Assembly (NCBI GenBank): GCA_039819665.1
Contig: JBCBRM010000028.1
Location: 46,429-110,428 of the forward strand
DNA: 64,000 nt
Source: JAWPMV01 sp039819665
GTDB taxonomy: Bacteria; Bacteroidota; Bacteroidia; J057
Direction of reading: 5' to 3'
The notes under the pieces were generated by a model. The model was not told the origin of the DNA, made no database searches, and saw only the letters and a list, made by a program, of their open reading frames with translations. The position numbers and the translations under genes were made by a program. Below are positions 45,670 through 55,160 of this stretch, in pieces; position 1 is the first letter of the stretch; every line of letters begins with the position of its first letter.

Positions 45670-47319
45670 CTATCTCATTTTTTTGTAGGCATTGATCAAC
45701 CCATTGGTCGAAACGTCATGGGTATTGACTGCAATGCCATCTTCCAGTTCTGGCAGGATTTTTTTCGCCAATTGTTTCCCAAGCTCTACTCCCCATTGAT
45801 CAAAGCTGAATATATTCCAGATGGCTCCCTGCACAAAGATCTTATGCTCATACATGGCAATAAGACTTCCTAAGGTACGAGGATTGAGTTCTTTAAATAA
45901 GAAAGAGTTGGTAGGTTTATTTCCTTCGAAAACTTTGAAAGGAGTCAAGGATTTGATTTCCTCTTCGCTCTTACCCGCTTCTTTCAATTCTGCAATTACT
46001 TCTTTCTCTGTTTTTCCTTTCATAAGAGCTTCCGTCTGTGCAAAGAAATTTGCCATCAATTTAGGGTGATGGTCACCAATAGGATTATGTGAGATAGCTG
46101 GAGCGAGAAAGTCAGCGGGAATCATTTTGGTCCCCTGATGAATCAACTGATAAAAAGCATGCTGCCCATTGGTACCTGGTTCTCCCCAAATGATCGGTCC
46201 AGTCTGATACTCAACCGCTTTGCCATCTCTGCCTACATATTTCCCATTACTTTCCATATTTCCTTGTTGAAAGTAAGCGGGGAATCGATGCATATACTGA
46301 TCATAGGGAAGGATAGCTTCTGTTTCTGCTCCATAAAAATTATTATACCAAATGCCGATGAGAGCGAGTATGACTGGAAGGTTTTCTTCGAAAGGGGTAT
46401 TTCTAAAGTGCTCATCCATGGCATGAGCTCCTTCCAGCAATTGTCTGAAATTGTCAAAACCTATGGTGCAGGAGATTGACATACCAATGGCTGACCATAA
46501 GGAATATCTTCCCCCGACCCAATCCCAAAAGCCAAACATATTGGACGGATCGATACCAAATTCTTCTACTTTTTCTTTATTAGTGGAAAGGGCTATGAAA
46601 TGATCTTTGATGAAAGAAGGATCACTGGCTGCTTGCAGGAACCATTCGCGGGCAGTACCTGCATTTGTCATGGTTTCCTGGGTTGTGAAGGTTTTGGAGG
46701 CAATCATGAAAAGAGTCGTTTCAGGATTTACCTTTTTCAGAATTTCGCTGATATGCGTGCCATCCACATTGGAAACATAATGAACATCAATCCCTTCTTT
46801 CCAATAGGGTTTCAGAGCTTCTGTTACCATCACCGGCCCCAAATCTGATCCTCCAATGCCGATATTTACTATGGAAGAAATGGCTTTTCCCGTGAAACCT
46901 TTCATTTCCCCGGCGTGGAGGCGATTGCTAAAGACTTCCATACGATCCAGTACCTCATTGACATCATCCATAATATCTTTCCCATTCACGTGGATCGGTC
47001 TATTACTTCTGTTTCTTAAAGCTGTATGTAATACTGCACGCTTCTCTGTTTGATTGATGATCCCGCCGGCAAACATGGCGATGATGCTGTCTGCCAGTTC
47101 ACATTCATCTGCTAGTGAAAGCAACAGGGCAAGGGTTTCGGCTGTGAGTATATTTTTCGAATAATCGAGGAGTATATCTTCAAATTGGAGGGAGAACTTC
47201 TCAAATCGCTTGGCATTTGAGTTGAAAAGGTCTCGCATATGAGTTGTTTTCATCTGCCCATAATGCTGGGTTAATTTTTCCCAACTAGGAGTTGAGCTAG
47301 GGTTGATTTCATTAAGCAT
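45670..47319 (-). CDS. pgi: Glucose-6-phosphate isomerase
   Basis: 549 residues from the ATG at 47319, the same length as E. coli Pgi; the longer frame begins with TTG at 47346. Signatures include IGIGGSDLGPVMV (about 155), DWVGGRYSLWSAIGMS (about 265) and GPIIWGEPGTNGQHAFYQL (about 375), plus the final LINAYKK. It interconverts glucose-6-phosphate and fructose-6-phosphate. It stands alone on the minus strand. Confidence 0.96.
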   Translation of the reverse strand: MLNEINPSSTPSWEKLTQHYGQMKTTHMRDLFNSNAKRFEKFSLQFEDILLDYSKNILTAETLALLLSLADECELADSIIAMFAGGIINQTEKRAVLHTALRNRSNRPIHVNGKDIMDDVNEVLDRMEVFSNRLHAGEMKGFTGKAISSIVNIGIGGSDLGPVMVTEALKPYWKEGIDVHYVSNVDGTHISEILKKVNPETTLFMIASKTFTTQETMTNAGTAREWFLQAASDPSFIKDHFIALSTNKEKVEEFGIDPSNMFGFWDWVGGRYSLWSAIGMSISCTIGFDNFRQLLEGAHAMDEHFRNTPFEENLPVILALIGIWYNNFYGAETEAILPYDQYMHRFPAYFQQGNMESNGKYVGRDGKAVEYQTGPIIWGEPGTNGQHAFYQLIHQGTKMIPADFLAPAISHNPIGDHHPKLMANFFAQTEALMKGKTEKEVIAELKEAGKSEEEIKSLTPFKVFEGNKPTNSFLFKELNPRTLGSLIAMYEHKIFVQGAIWNIFSFDQWGVELGKQLAKKILPELEDGIAVNTHDVSTNGLINAYKKMR

Positions 47320-47414
47320 AGTTCTAATTATATAAGCTGTGGGCAAGTTATCATATAGTGGAGAGTTTTGCTATTTTGCCTGAGATTAGAAACAGAAAAA
47401 TCTTGCAGCAAGAT

Positions 47415-47900
47415 ATGAAAGTAATAAGTGCAGAAATTGTCGACAAAACGATAGAATGGTTGGAATCTCCTCAAGCCGAAAATGAGATGGAAGCTCTGAT
47501 CGATAAGTTTGGCGATGAGCAGCCTCTATTACTGGCATATTTGATGAGCATGGGCGAAGGGGACCTCAATGAAGAAGAGCAGGAATTACTTCTCTTTTTG
47601 GGTACCTTTTTCTTCAAAGCTTATCAGGAAGCAGGGATTGAAATTCCCGTGGTTTCTGAAGAGCAGTTGGAAGCCTTAAGCGAAGCCAATATCGCTTTAT
47701 TGGAAGCGGCTGAAAGTGCGCAGGGCAAAGATTTTGATCGGGTCTGGCAAAACTCTATTGAGGACTATCCTCAACCCGAATTACTGAGCTTTTTGCTGGA
47801 AACCCTTGAAGAAGAGGAAGGCTATGGACTACGGGCTAAAAATGCCCTGATTATGCAGAGTTTCGGAAAGATAGCCTTGGATAGTTTGTCGCTTAGCTAA
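47415..47900 (+). CDS. Acidic helical protein of unknown function
   Basis: 161 residues from ATG 47415, starting MKVISAEIV. A longer frame from 47358 adds 19 residues that look non-coding. It is rich in Glu/Leu and predicted helical, with no signal peptide or motif. I do not recognise it. It ends 11 bp before the glutamate formimidoyltransferase gene, so it may be co-transcribed. Confidence 0.7.
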   Translation: MKVISAEIVDKTIEWLESPQAENEMEALIDKFGDEQPLLLAYLMSMGEGDLNEEEQELLLFLGTFFFKAYQEAGIEIPVVSEEQLEALSEANIALLEAAESAQGKDFDRVWQNSIEDYPQPELLSFLLETLEEEEGYGLRAKNALIMQSFGKIALDSLSLS

Positions 47901-47911
47901 TCTTATCCCAG

Positions 47912-48946
47912 ATGGCACTGATCGAGTGTATTCCCAATTTTAGTGAAGGCCGAAATACTGAGGTTATTGAGGCTATTGCAAATAGTATTCGTTCTGTGGC
48001 AGGGGTAAAACTCCTGCATATTGATCCTGGTCATTCTGCTAATCGAACTGTAATGACCTTTGCAGGAAAAGTGGAAGCTGTGGTGGAAGCTGCTTATCAA
48101 GGGGTGAAAACTGCCAGCCAGCTGATCGATATGCGTAAGCATAAAGGAACTCACCCGAGAATGGGAGCGGTTGATGTCTGTCCTTTGGTACCCATCAGCG
48201 GGATCAGTCTACCAGAACTCATCCCCCATGCGGAGGCGTTGGCCAAAAGGATCGCAACTACCCTTGGAATACCTATTTATCTATATGAAGAAAATGCTCG
48301 GGAAGTCGAACGGAAAAATCTTGCCATTATACGTGCCGGAGAATATGAAGGATTTCGAGATAAAATAAAACTTCCCGGTTGGGAACCGGATTTTGGCCCT
48401 GCTCAATTCAATGCGAAATCTGGTCAAACTGTCCTGGGGGTACGGAAATTTCTCGTAGCCTACAACATCAATCTCAAAAGTAAATCAGTTAAAAAAGCTA
48501 ATGCTATCGCTTTCGACATTCGGGAGATAGGCAGGGTAAAGAAAGTGGATGGGAAAATTCAGCGAGATGCCGATGGCAATTCTATCAGAATTCCAGGCAT
48601 GTGTAAATCTCTTAAGGCGATTGGTTGGTTTATTGAGGAATATAAGCGGGCACAGGTTTCTACCAATCTTACAGACCTTACCCAATGCTCCATTCATGAG
48701 GCCTTTGAGGCAGCCAAACTTTCCGCAGAAAAGAGAGAAATAAAAATTACCGGTTCAGAACTTATCGGTCTGATCCCCAAAGATGCACTTTTAGCTGCAG
48801 GGGAATTTTATTCGGAAAAACTAGGGGAAAATATTCTGGGAGAGAGAGAACTCCTCTTATATGCTGTAAAGCATTTAGGTCTGGATGATTTAGCCCCTTT
48901 TAATATAGATGAAAGGGTGTTAGAATATGTGTGGGAGAAAACTTAG
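47912..48946 (+). CDS. ftcD: Glutamate formimidoyltransferase
   Basis: 344 residues covering the formiminotransferase domain only: ECIPNFSEGRN at the start, HKGTHPRMGAVDVCPLVPI with the catalytic His (about residue 81), and GVRKFLVAYNINL (about 173). The cyclodeaminase domain of the bifunctional FTCD is missing. The enzyme moves the formimino group from formiminoglutamate to tetrahydrofolate in histidine breakdown. No other hut gene is in this window. The stop overlaps the convergent NuoJ-like gene by 4 bp. Confidence 0.93.
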   Translation: MALIECIPNFSEGRNTEVIEAIANSIRSVAGVKLLHIDPGHSANRTVMTFAGKVEAVVEAAYQGVKTASQLIDMRKHKGTHPRMGAVDVCPLVPISGISLPELIPHAEALAKRIATTLGIPIYLYEENAREVERKNLAIIRAGEYEGFRDKIKLPGWEPDFGPAQFNAKSGQTVLGVRKFLVAYNINLKSKSVKKANAIAFDIREIGRVKKVDGKIQRDADGNSIRIPGMCKSLKAIGWFIEEYKRAQVSTNLTDLTQCSIHEAFEAAKLSAEKREIKITGSELIGLIPKDALLAAGEFYSEKLGENILGERELLLYAVKHLGLDDLAPFNIDERVLEYVWEKT

Positions 48947-49464
48947 GCTTTTTCTTTAGCGATATAGGCAGCTCCAATCAATGCTAGCAGGAGTAAAATT
49001 CCCATAAGTTCTAAAGGAAGTAAATAAGAACTCAGCAATTGCTTTCCAATCATTTGCGGATTGTCCAAACCACTTTCTACTACTCCACTATGCTGCATCC
49101 AATCCAGACTTTCCCAATCCACCTGAAGGAATACAAATAGCAGAACTGCAGCGGTACCCATGCCTACTAAAGCAGAAGGAATACTTTGATGCAAGGCAGT
49201 TTCTGCAAATCCTGAAATACGTTTTCGGGTAAGCATGATCCCAAATACCAGTAAAATCAGAATCCCGCCAACATAAACGATGAGTTGGGCCACAGCCAAT
49301 AATTCCGCTCCCGCAAAAATGAATAAAGCAGCCACTCCAAAAAGTAGGGCAAACAAAAGAAAAGCAGCATAGATAAAACGTTTGCTAAGGGCAAGCCCCA
49401 GACCTGCACCCAAAGAAATGAGGGCAAAAGCTGCAAAGCTGATATGTAGGCCGCTAAACTCCAT
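48943..49464 (-). CDS. NADH-quinone oxidoreductase subunit J-like protein
   Basis: 173 residues with five helices. RFIYAAFLLFALLFGVAALFIFAGAELLAVAQLIVYVGGILILLVFGIML-type content (about 29-78) matches NuoJ/ND6, including the conserved Glu of helix 2. In complex I this membrane subunit helps transmit conformational change to the pumps. It is not accompanied by other nuo genes, only by a DinB gene 3 bp upstream. Confidence 0.85.
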   Translation of the reverse strand: MEFSGLHISFAAFALISLGAGLGLALSKRFIYAAFLLFALLFGVAALFIFAGAELLAVAQLIVYVGGILILLVFGIMLTRKRISGFAETALHQSIPSALVGMGTAAVLLFVFLQVDWESLDWMQHSGVVESGLDNPQMIGKQLLSSYLLPLELMGILLLLALIGAAYIAKEKA

Positions 49465-49467
49465 CCA

Positions 49468-50025
49468 TCAAGGAAAGGCTCTGCGAGCATCCAGTACTTT
49501 TTCTGCCTGCTTTAAATGCCTACGTTGATGAGTAACAAGAATATCAAATGCTCCTTCTAGTGAATAAACCAGATTTTTGCTAGCAGGAGAATAGATAACA
49601 ATTCCCTTTCCTAGTTGATCCTTGCTACTTTCAAACATAGAAATCAAAGATTCCTGTTCTTCCAGAAATTGGTCCAGAATATTTTCCTCTACACTACTTT
49701 GATCTGGTTCCCAAATCGGAAATGTTTTAGTCTTTCTCGGGTTGTCAGGCTCAATAGCTTTAAGGATCAAACGCTCAAAAAAGTTTACCAGGAAGGGAAT
49801 ACGGCCCATAAAAGGCTTTTTATATTTTCCCTGATTTATCTTTTCAATATGCGGATAGAAACTTCTACTGGTTTGAATCAGGTGGTCAATATTTTGACCC
49901 ACACTCCATTTTTGGGGATTGGGTTTCCAGTTAAGCCTGTCCTGATCCAATCCTCTGAATCTTTCCTCAAAAAGGCGACTATTCTCCTTAATCCCACTTA
50001 CCCATTCTGCTAAACGATCTTCCAT
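49468..50025 (-). CDS. DinB family protein
   Basis: 185 residues. The N-terminal helix contains RFRGLDQDRLNWKPNPQKWSVGQNIDHLIQTSRSF (about 23-57), and the C-terminal His pair is in LVTHQRRHLKQ. These match the DinB/YfiT four-helix-bundle metalloenzymes, with the metal-binding His triad (H47 and the two late His). Such proteins include thiol-dependent transferases; the substrate here is unknown. Confidence 0.87.
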   Translation of the reverse strand: MEDRLAEWVSGIKENSRLFEERFRGLDQDRLNWKPNPQKWSVGQNIDHLIQTSRSFYPHIEKINQGKYKKPFMGRIPFLVNFFERLILKAIEPDNPRKTKTFPIWEPDQSSVEENILDQFLEEQESLISMFESSKDQLGKGIVIYSPASKNLVYSLEGAFDILVTHQRRHLKQAEKVLDARRAFP

Positions 50026-50170
50026 GTTATATACTCATTTTTGACAATCGAAGCTAGTATTTTCATCTCGTTTTTCATACTAAATTCTATTTTCCTAATT
50101 TCAGAGATGACATGAAACCGGGGTATGGAGGGTAGTACTCTCTTATGCCGCCCCTTTAGGAATTTTTGAA

Positions 50171-51088
50171 ATGCCAGGAGAAATACGTGCATCTAAAGAC
50201 AGCGAATTGGTCAGCTTTCTGAAGAAGAATCCCGTCTTCCAACAATTAGAGGAGGAAGAGTTGAAAGAACTTTGTTGTATTTCTCGCCTAAAGACCTATT
50301 CACAAAATGAGCTGGTCTTTTCAGAGGATCAACCTGCCCACTATCTTTTTGTTGTAGCTGAAGGTAATTTTCAACTCAATAGCCATAATCAGGACTATAA
50401 GGTGATGATGCCTGGAGAGCTCTTTGGTGAAATAGGGATTATCAATAATTCTGTAAGATCAGGCTCTGTAAGGGCGATCGAAACTGCTTCAGTCGTTCAG
50501 TTGGATGGAGAATCCCTGTACGATCCTTCTCAAATCTCAACCGAGCTGGCGCTTAAGCTTACCCGTCTATTAGCAAAAAGAATTACGGATTACCTCCGTA
50601 CACGGGAGCAGGTTTCCTCTGCAGAACTTATAGAAGAAGGCGAAAAGGATTTTGTGGAATTTAAGTCGACGATGAGGTTTAACCTGAAAAGTGGGCAAAA
50701 GGATAAAGCCATGGAAATGTCCGTGCTCAAAAGTATGGCTGCTTTTCTGAATAGTCGAGGGGGAACCCTATTTGTTGGAGTGGAAGATGATGGAAATCCT
50801 ATCGGTATTGAAAAAGACGGTTTCCCCAATGAAGATAAATACATGCTCCACCTGACCAATATGATCAAGAATCGTATGGGTAGTGAGCACTCAGATTTCA
50901 TTAACTATGATGTGATAAGATATAAGGCATATAATATCTTACGAGTAGATTGCGAACCGGCTACCCAGCCCGTTTATATCAAAGATGGAGATAAAGACTA
51001 TTTCTTTGTACGGGTCGGACCCTCTACCATCAATATGCGCTTGAGTAAAGTTCATGATTATGTCATGCAGCGTTTTGAAAAAGGATAA
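50171..51088 (+). CDS. Cyclic-nucleotide-binding domain fused to AlbA_2 (Schlafen-type) domain
   Basis: 305 residues in two parts. Residues about 12-140 are a cNMP-binding fold: NELVFSEDQPAHYLFVVAEG and PGELFGEIGIINNSVRSGSVRA (81-102), a good phosphate-binding-cassette match with an SVR in place of the usual R-(S/T)A. Residues about 155-300 are an AlbA_2/DUF4325-type ATP-binding domain: EKDFVEFKST (158-167), FLNSRGGTLFVGVEDDGNPIG (192-212) and FFVRVG near the end. The fusion suggests a nucleotide-sensing switch on a domain linked to nucleic-acid binding or cleavage. The exact reaction is unknown. Confidence 0.82.
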   Translation: MPGEIRASKDSELVSFLKKNPVFQQLEEEELKELCCISRLKTYSQNELVFSEDQPAHYLFVVAEGNFQLNSHNQDYKVMMPGELFGEIGIINNSVRSGSVRAIETASVVQLDGESLYDPSQISTELALKLTRLLAKRITDYLRTREQVSSAELIEEGEKDFVEFKSTMRFNLKSGQKDKAMEMSVLKSMAAFLNSRGGTLFVGVEDDGNPIGIEKDGFPNEDKYMLHLTNMIKNRMGSEHSDFINYDVIRYKAYNILRVDCEPATQPVYIKDGDKDYFFVRVGPSTINMRLSKVHDYVMQRFEKG

Positions 51089-51132
51089 ATCAAAATTGTT
51101 ATAGAAAGCTAGATTATCAACCCAATCAAATC

Positions 51133-52419
51133 ATGAGAAAGTTCATCCTCATTGCACTATCAATCATTCTTTTCCTTCCTGTATGGGCCCAGTATCCTGA
51201 GTTAGAGCAAAGGCTTTTTGAATTGCCAGATGTGAGTTTTAGCCGCATTGAAACTCCTTCGGGCTATGGGGCTGCATATTTGCTTCGAGTAAAACAGCCA
51301 TTGGATCATAGCGCACCTGAGAAAGGCCATTTTTATCAGAAAGTTTACCTTTCACATAAAGGCTATAATCGTCCCAATGTCATCATCACAGAGGGCTATA
51401 ACCGTAACAGCAATCGACTCTATGAGATTTCCTATTTGCTGGACGCTAATCAGATTGATGTAGAGCACCGCTACTTTGGGGAAAGTATGCCCGATAAACT
51501 TGACTATCAATATTTGAACCTCGAACAGGCTACGGCTGATTTACATAAGGTAAGAGAGATACTAGGGCAGATTTACCAGGATGATTGGGTGAGTAGCGGA
51601 ATTAGCAAAGGAGGTCAAACGACCATATTCTACCGCTATTTTTATCCAGATGACGTAACCGTTAGCATTCCCTATGTAGCTCCTTTGAACCTCGAATATG
51701 AAGAGAAAAGGATCTATAAGTTTCTGGACAAGATCGGAACAGAAGAATGTCGCCAAAAAATCTATACCGTTCAGAAGCGTTTGCTGACCTATAGAAATGA
51801 AGTATTGCGGATGTTGAAGTGGTATAGCAAAGGGGCCAAATTGAGTTTCAATTACCTGGGCTTTGAAGAAGCCTTTGAATACACTGTACTGGAATATCCT
51901 TTTTCTTTCTGGCAATGGGGGGCGAAATGTGAAGACATTCCTTCTGAGACAGCTCCTTTGGAAGAGGTGGTTGACCATCTTTTATCAGTTTCCAGCCTTT
52001 CCTTTTTTGCAGATGGGGAAATTGAAGCTTATAGCTCTCATTACTACCAGGCCGCTGCACAGATGGGCTATTATGGATACGAGACGGAAGAGTTTGAAGG
52101 CTTGCTGAAAGCTTTGCCCATGCAACCGCATCCTCATGCGGCATTTACCCCGAACAAAATGGAAGTTACATTTGATGGATCTCTTTTGCCGAAAGTGGAT
52201 AAATGGATCAAAGAAGAAGGCAATAATTTTATTTACATCAATGGAGCCAATGATACCTGGTCGGCTACGGCTACTTTACCTTCCAAGGAGACCAATTCCC
52301 TTTGGTTTTTCCTCGAAGGTAAAGATCATGGGCAGGCACGTATCCGAAACATGACTGCACAGGAAAGAGGACGTATGGTAGATGCACTTGAGAAATGGCT
52401 GGAAATGGAAATAGAATAA
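51133..52419 (+). CDS. S37 family (PS-10) tripeptidyl aminopeptidase
   Basis: 428 residues. Signal peptide (about 1-19, ending in VWAQ), then an alpha/beta-hydrolase domain with VEHRYFGESMPD and the nucleophile Ser158 in SSGISKGGQT. Asp in NGANDTW (about 376) and His in GKDHGQARI (about 395) are candidates for the rest of the triad. This is peptidase family S37, secreted prolyl tri/tetrapeptidyl aminopeptidases. It stops directly before the monooxygenase gene (0-bp gap). Confidence 0.88.
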   Translation: MRKFILIALSIILFLPVWAQYPELEQRLFELPDVSFSRIETPSGYGAAYLLRVKQPLDHSAPEKGHFYQKVYLSHKGYNRPNVIITEGYNRNSNRLYEISYLLDANQIDVEHRYFGESMPDKLDYQYLNLEQATADLHKVREILGQIYQDDWVSSGISKGGQTTIFYRYFYPDDVTVSIPYVAPLNLEYEEKRIYKFLDKIGTEECRQKIYTVQKRLLTYRNEVLRMLKWYSKGAKLSFNYLGFEEAFEYTVLEYPFSFWQWGAKCEDIPSETAPLEEVVDHLLSVSSLSFFADGEIEAYSSHYYQAAAQMGYYGYETEEFEGLLKALPMQPHPHAAFTPNKMEVTFDGSLLPKVDKWIKEEGNNFIYINGANDTWSATATLPSKETNSLWFFLEGKDHGQARIRNMTAQERGRMVDALEKWLEMEIE

Positions 52420-53709
52420 ATGAAGCCTGAAACTACTTACTGCATTATAGGTGCTGGACCTGCTGGCCTCTGTGCCGCTGTATCTCTTAAGTCCTGTGGG
52501 ATACCTTTTGAGATTATTGATAAAGGTAAAGTCGTTGGCGGAATTTGGGACATCGAGCGAAAGGACTCAGCCATGTATGAGTCGGCGCATTTTATTTCTT
52601 CCAAAACCCTATCTGGATTTCGGGACTTCCCTATGCCCAAAGATTATCCGGACTATCCCAAGCACGACAAAATCCTGTCTTATATTCAAGCTTATGCTCG
52701 TAAGCACGAGTTGGAGAAACACATTCAATTTGAGCTTGAAGTAATTGAGGCTAAACCTGTTAATGAGGGCGAGTATTGGCAGCTGAAATTGAGCAATGGA
52801 GAAAGTCGGATGTATGCCGGAATCATTTGCGCTACCGGCCTTACCTGGTATCCTAATTTCCCCCAAATCCCGGGACAGTTTATCGGAGAAATGTACCATA
52901 GCCAGGAATACCTAAGTATGGCCCAATTTAGGGACAAACGAGTTTTGATAATCGGAGCAGGGAATTCTGGATGTGATATAGCTTGTGATGCTGCGAAAGT
53001 AGCTAAAGAAGCATACATCAGCATGCGTAGGGGTTATTACTTTCTGCCAAAATACGTCTTTGGCAAACCCTGTGATGTATTTGCGCATGAAAGTCCGACT
53101 TTGCCCTTATGGCTAGACAGGCGAATCAATGAGTTTCTGATTAATAAGGTATTGGTGGGGGATCTGGAGAAATACGGTTTGCAGAAACCGGATCACCCTA
53201 TCCTCAGTTCCCATCCCATCATGAACACACGTATCCTCTACCATTTGGGACATGGTGATATAAAAGCTAAGCGAAATGTGAGCAAGTTTAAAGGGAATGA
53301 GGTTGAGTTTGAGGACGGAAGTTCGGTGGAGGTGGATGTGGTGGTATTGGCTACGGGCTATAAACGTGCATATCCTTTCCTCGATGACGAATACCTCACG
53401 CAAAAGGAAGGGGTAATGGATCTCTATATGGAGATTTTTGATCGAAGCTATAATAACCTATTCTTTCTGGGAGGAATAGAAACCGATGGAGCTGCTTATG
53501 AGATGTTTGGCAAACAAGCCAAACTCATTGCTAAGTACCTGGATTGTAAAGAAAAAGATCCAGAAAAACATGCCCGCTTTACCCAAAAGAAAAATACCGA
53601 CTACCCCAATCTCCGGGGGAAGATGGAATATGTGAAGAGCCAAAGGCACAATCATTATGTGAAGCGAGATGTCTACCACAAACTGCTCGACAAGATGTTG
53701 GCGCAATAA
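52420..53709 (+). CDS. FMO-type flavin-containing monooxygenase
   Basis: 429 residues. FAD motif GAGPAG (about 10-15), FMO/BVMO-type fingerprint FIGEMYHSQEY (about 152-162), NADPH motif IGAGNSGCD (about 180-188), and a late VLATGYKR. These identify class B flavin monooxygenases that oxygenate N- or S-containing or carbonyl substrates. It begins right after the S37 peptidase stop and is probably co-transcribed with it. Confidence 0.88.
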   Translation: MKPETTYCIIGAGPAGLCAAVSLKSCGIPFEIIDKGKVVGGIWDIERKDSAMYESAHFISSKTLSGFRDFPMPKDYPDYPKHDKILSYIQAYARKHELEKHIQFELEVIEAKPVNEGEYWQLKLSNGESRMYAGIICATGLTWYPNFPQIPGQFIGEMYHSQEYLSMAQFRDKRVLIIGAGNSGCDIACDAAKVAKEAYISMRRGYYFLPKYVFGKPCDVFAHESPTLPLWLDRRINEFLINKVLVGDLEKYGLQKPDHPILSSHPIMNTRILYHLGHGDIKAKRNVSKFKGNEVEFEDGSSVEVDVVVLATGYKRAYPFLDDEYLTQKEGVMDLYMEIFDRSYNNLFFLGGIETDGAAYEMFGKQAKLIAKYLDCKEKDPEKHARFTQKKNTDYPNLRGKMEYVKSQRHNHYVKRDVYHKLLDKMLAQ

Positions 53710-53743
53710 GTATTAGGTCAGCTGTACCAGGCTTTTTGAGGTG

Positions 53744-54130
53744 TCAAATTCCCCACCATACCAAAGCCGAAATGACCCAAAGGAGCACCCATTGACCTAA
53801 TTTGAGGTAGTTTTTGGGAAATGATTTCGAAATGAGTAATCCCATTAACCAAAAGACTCCGTAGCCGATAAAGTAGATCATCAGGATTTGCAGGAGGAAA
53901 GTTTCGTCTTTGATCCAATCGCTAAAATTGATCAAGCCCAAAGCAAGCGTCGCAAAAAGTAAATCAAAGGAAACCATGTGCCAGCCAGCTCGGGCTTGCG
54001 TCCAGTTTTGACGTCTATCGCCTTCTGCTTCTTCTGGTTCCAGACTGCGTATTTCTTTATCTCCTATAAAGGTATGTGCTACAAAAGCAAGCAAACAAAG
54101 GAGGTTTGCGAGGACTAAGGGAATATTCAT
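53744..54130 (-). CDS. Small four-helix membrane protein of unknown function
   Basis: 128 residues with four hydrophobic segments (about 3-20, 48-68, 78-98 and 108-126) and a charged loop (RSLEPEEAEGDRRQNWTQARAGWH). The loop after helix 1 and a His in HMVSFDLLF look conserved, but I do not know the family. Its start overlaps the stop of the fatty-acid hydroxylase gene by 4 bp, so they form an operon. Confidence 0.7.
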   Translation of the reverse strand: MNIPLVLANLLCLLAFVAHTFIGDKEIRSLEPEEAEGDRRQNWTQARAGWHMVSFDLLFATLALGLINFSDWIKDETFLLQILMIYFIGYGVFWLMGLLISKSFPKNYLKLGQWVLLWVISALVWWGI

Positions 54131-54900
54131 GAGGTTTGGGCTCTTTTCTGATCTACGGCTAAAAATCCTTGATCATAATCTTCCCGGATCGTTCCCATCC
54201 ATCTGTCCCAGAAGAGGAAATACAGACCATAATTGCCTGTGAAGAATTTGTGGTGTTGATTGTGGTTAATAGAGGTATTGAGCCATTTGCCTATGGGATG
54301 TTTGTTGAATCCTTTGGGGTAAAGCTCGTATCCGAGGTGGCCGTAAACATTGTAGATCATCATGAACAACAGAAAGACGGCTATGGCGGAAGGATGAAAA
54401 GGAATCAGAAATACGATGGGGAATATGATTGAGGCTTCCACTACTCCTTCCAATGGGTGAAAAGCATAAGCCGCCCAGGGAGAAGGGTTGGTGGATTTGT
54501 GATGGACGAGGTGAAAGTATTTGAAAAGTCGAGGATGGTGCATGGCTCTGTGCGCCCAGTAGAAATAGGTGTCATGCAGGAAGATCATTAATACGATGCT
54601 CAGGCCCCAGTAGGCCCAGCCTCTATCCGCAATGGCATTGTATCGAAGGGTGTATTCACGTATCGGCGTGGCAAAGACCAACAAACCAATCAGGGTGAAG
54701 ATGATAATGGTGGTAAGTGAATACAAAGCTTCTCTTTGCATGTCTTTTTTTCTGGGGAATTTCTCCTGAATCTTTCGGAAGCTCCATTTGTTTCGCTTGA
54801 TCACATAGAAGATGAGGAAAAAGGGAAGGACTACGATGAGGTAGCGAAAGAGGTTGGCTGTGAAGATCAGGGCTGCTATTTCGGAAAGAGTGGTCGGCAT
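54127..54900 (-). CDS. Sterol desaturase/fatty acid hydroxylase superfamily protein
   Basis: 257 residues from ATG 54900 (MPTTLSEIAAL); a frame to 54969 adds 23 unlikely residues. Four hydrophobic segments surround the di-iron histidine boxes: HDTYFYWAHRAMHH, HLVHHKS and INHNQHHKFF. This is the fatty-acid hydroxylase superfamily (ERG3/ScS7-like), which oxidises lipids in the membrane. The substrate cannot be read from the sequence. Confidence 0.88.
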   Translation of the reverse strand: MPTTLSEIAALIFTANLFRYLIVVLPFFLIFYVIKRNKWSFRKIQEKFPRKKDMQREALYSLTTIIIFTLIGLLVFATPIREYTLRYNAIADRGWAYWGLSIVLMIFLHDTYFYWAHRAMHHPRLFKYFHLVHHKSTNPSPWAAYAFHPLEGVVEASIIFPIVFLIPFHPSAIAVFLLFMMIYNVYGHLGYELYPKGFNKHPIGKWLNTSINHNQHHKFFTGNYGLYFLFWDRWMGTIREDYDQGFLAVDQKRAQTS

Positions 54901-55070
54901 AAGCAGGAATTTTTTAAAGATACGAGAAGAGGGAGAATAAAGGAAGAAGGAATGGGAAAGATAAACCACAGCTGTCAGCCAGATTCCGCTCTGCGGGAGA
55001 AGGGCCTATGGCATTCCTTTCTTTCTTTCCCAGGTTCAATTTAGGTGGAGGAAAATCGGTGGCTAGAAGA

Positions 55071-55115
55071 ATGAGGTCCCTCGACAGGGCTCGGGATGAC
55101 ACGTCATTTTGAGCC
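55071..55115. repeat. CCTCGAC-family intergenic repeat
   Basis: Plus strand: GGTCCCTCGACAGGGCTCGG (55073-55092) followed by GATGACACGTCATTTTGAGCC. It is nearly identical over about 29 bases to the copy at 60225-60253 (minus strand) and related to 20826-20955. It lies in the 260-bp gap between the hydroxylase and SMI1/KNR4 genes, which otherwise shows nothing. Confidence 0.7.
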
Positions 55116-55160
55116 TGTTTTTGTACCGCCGAACTTCGAGATGCCAGCTTTTCTATCAAC

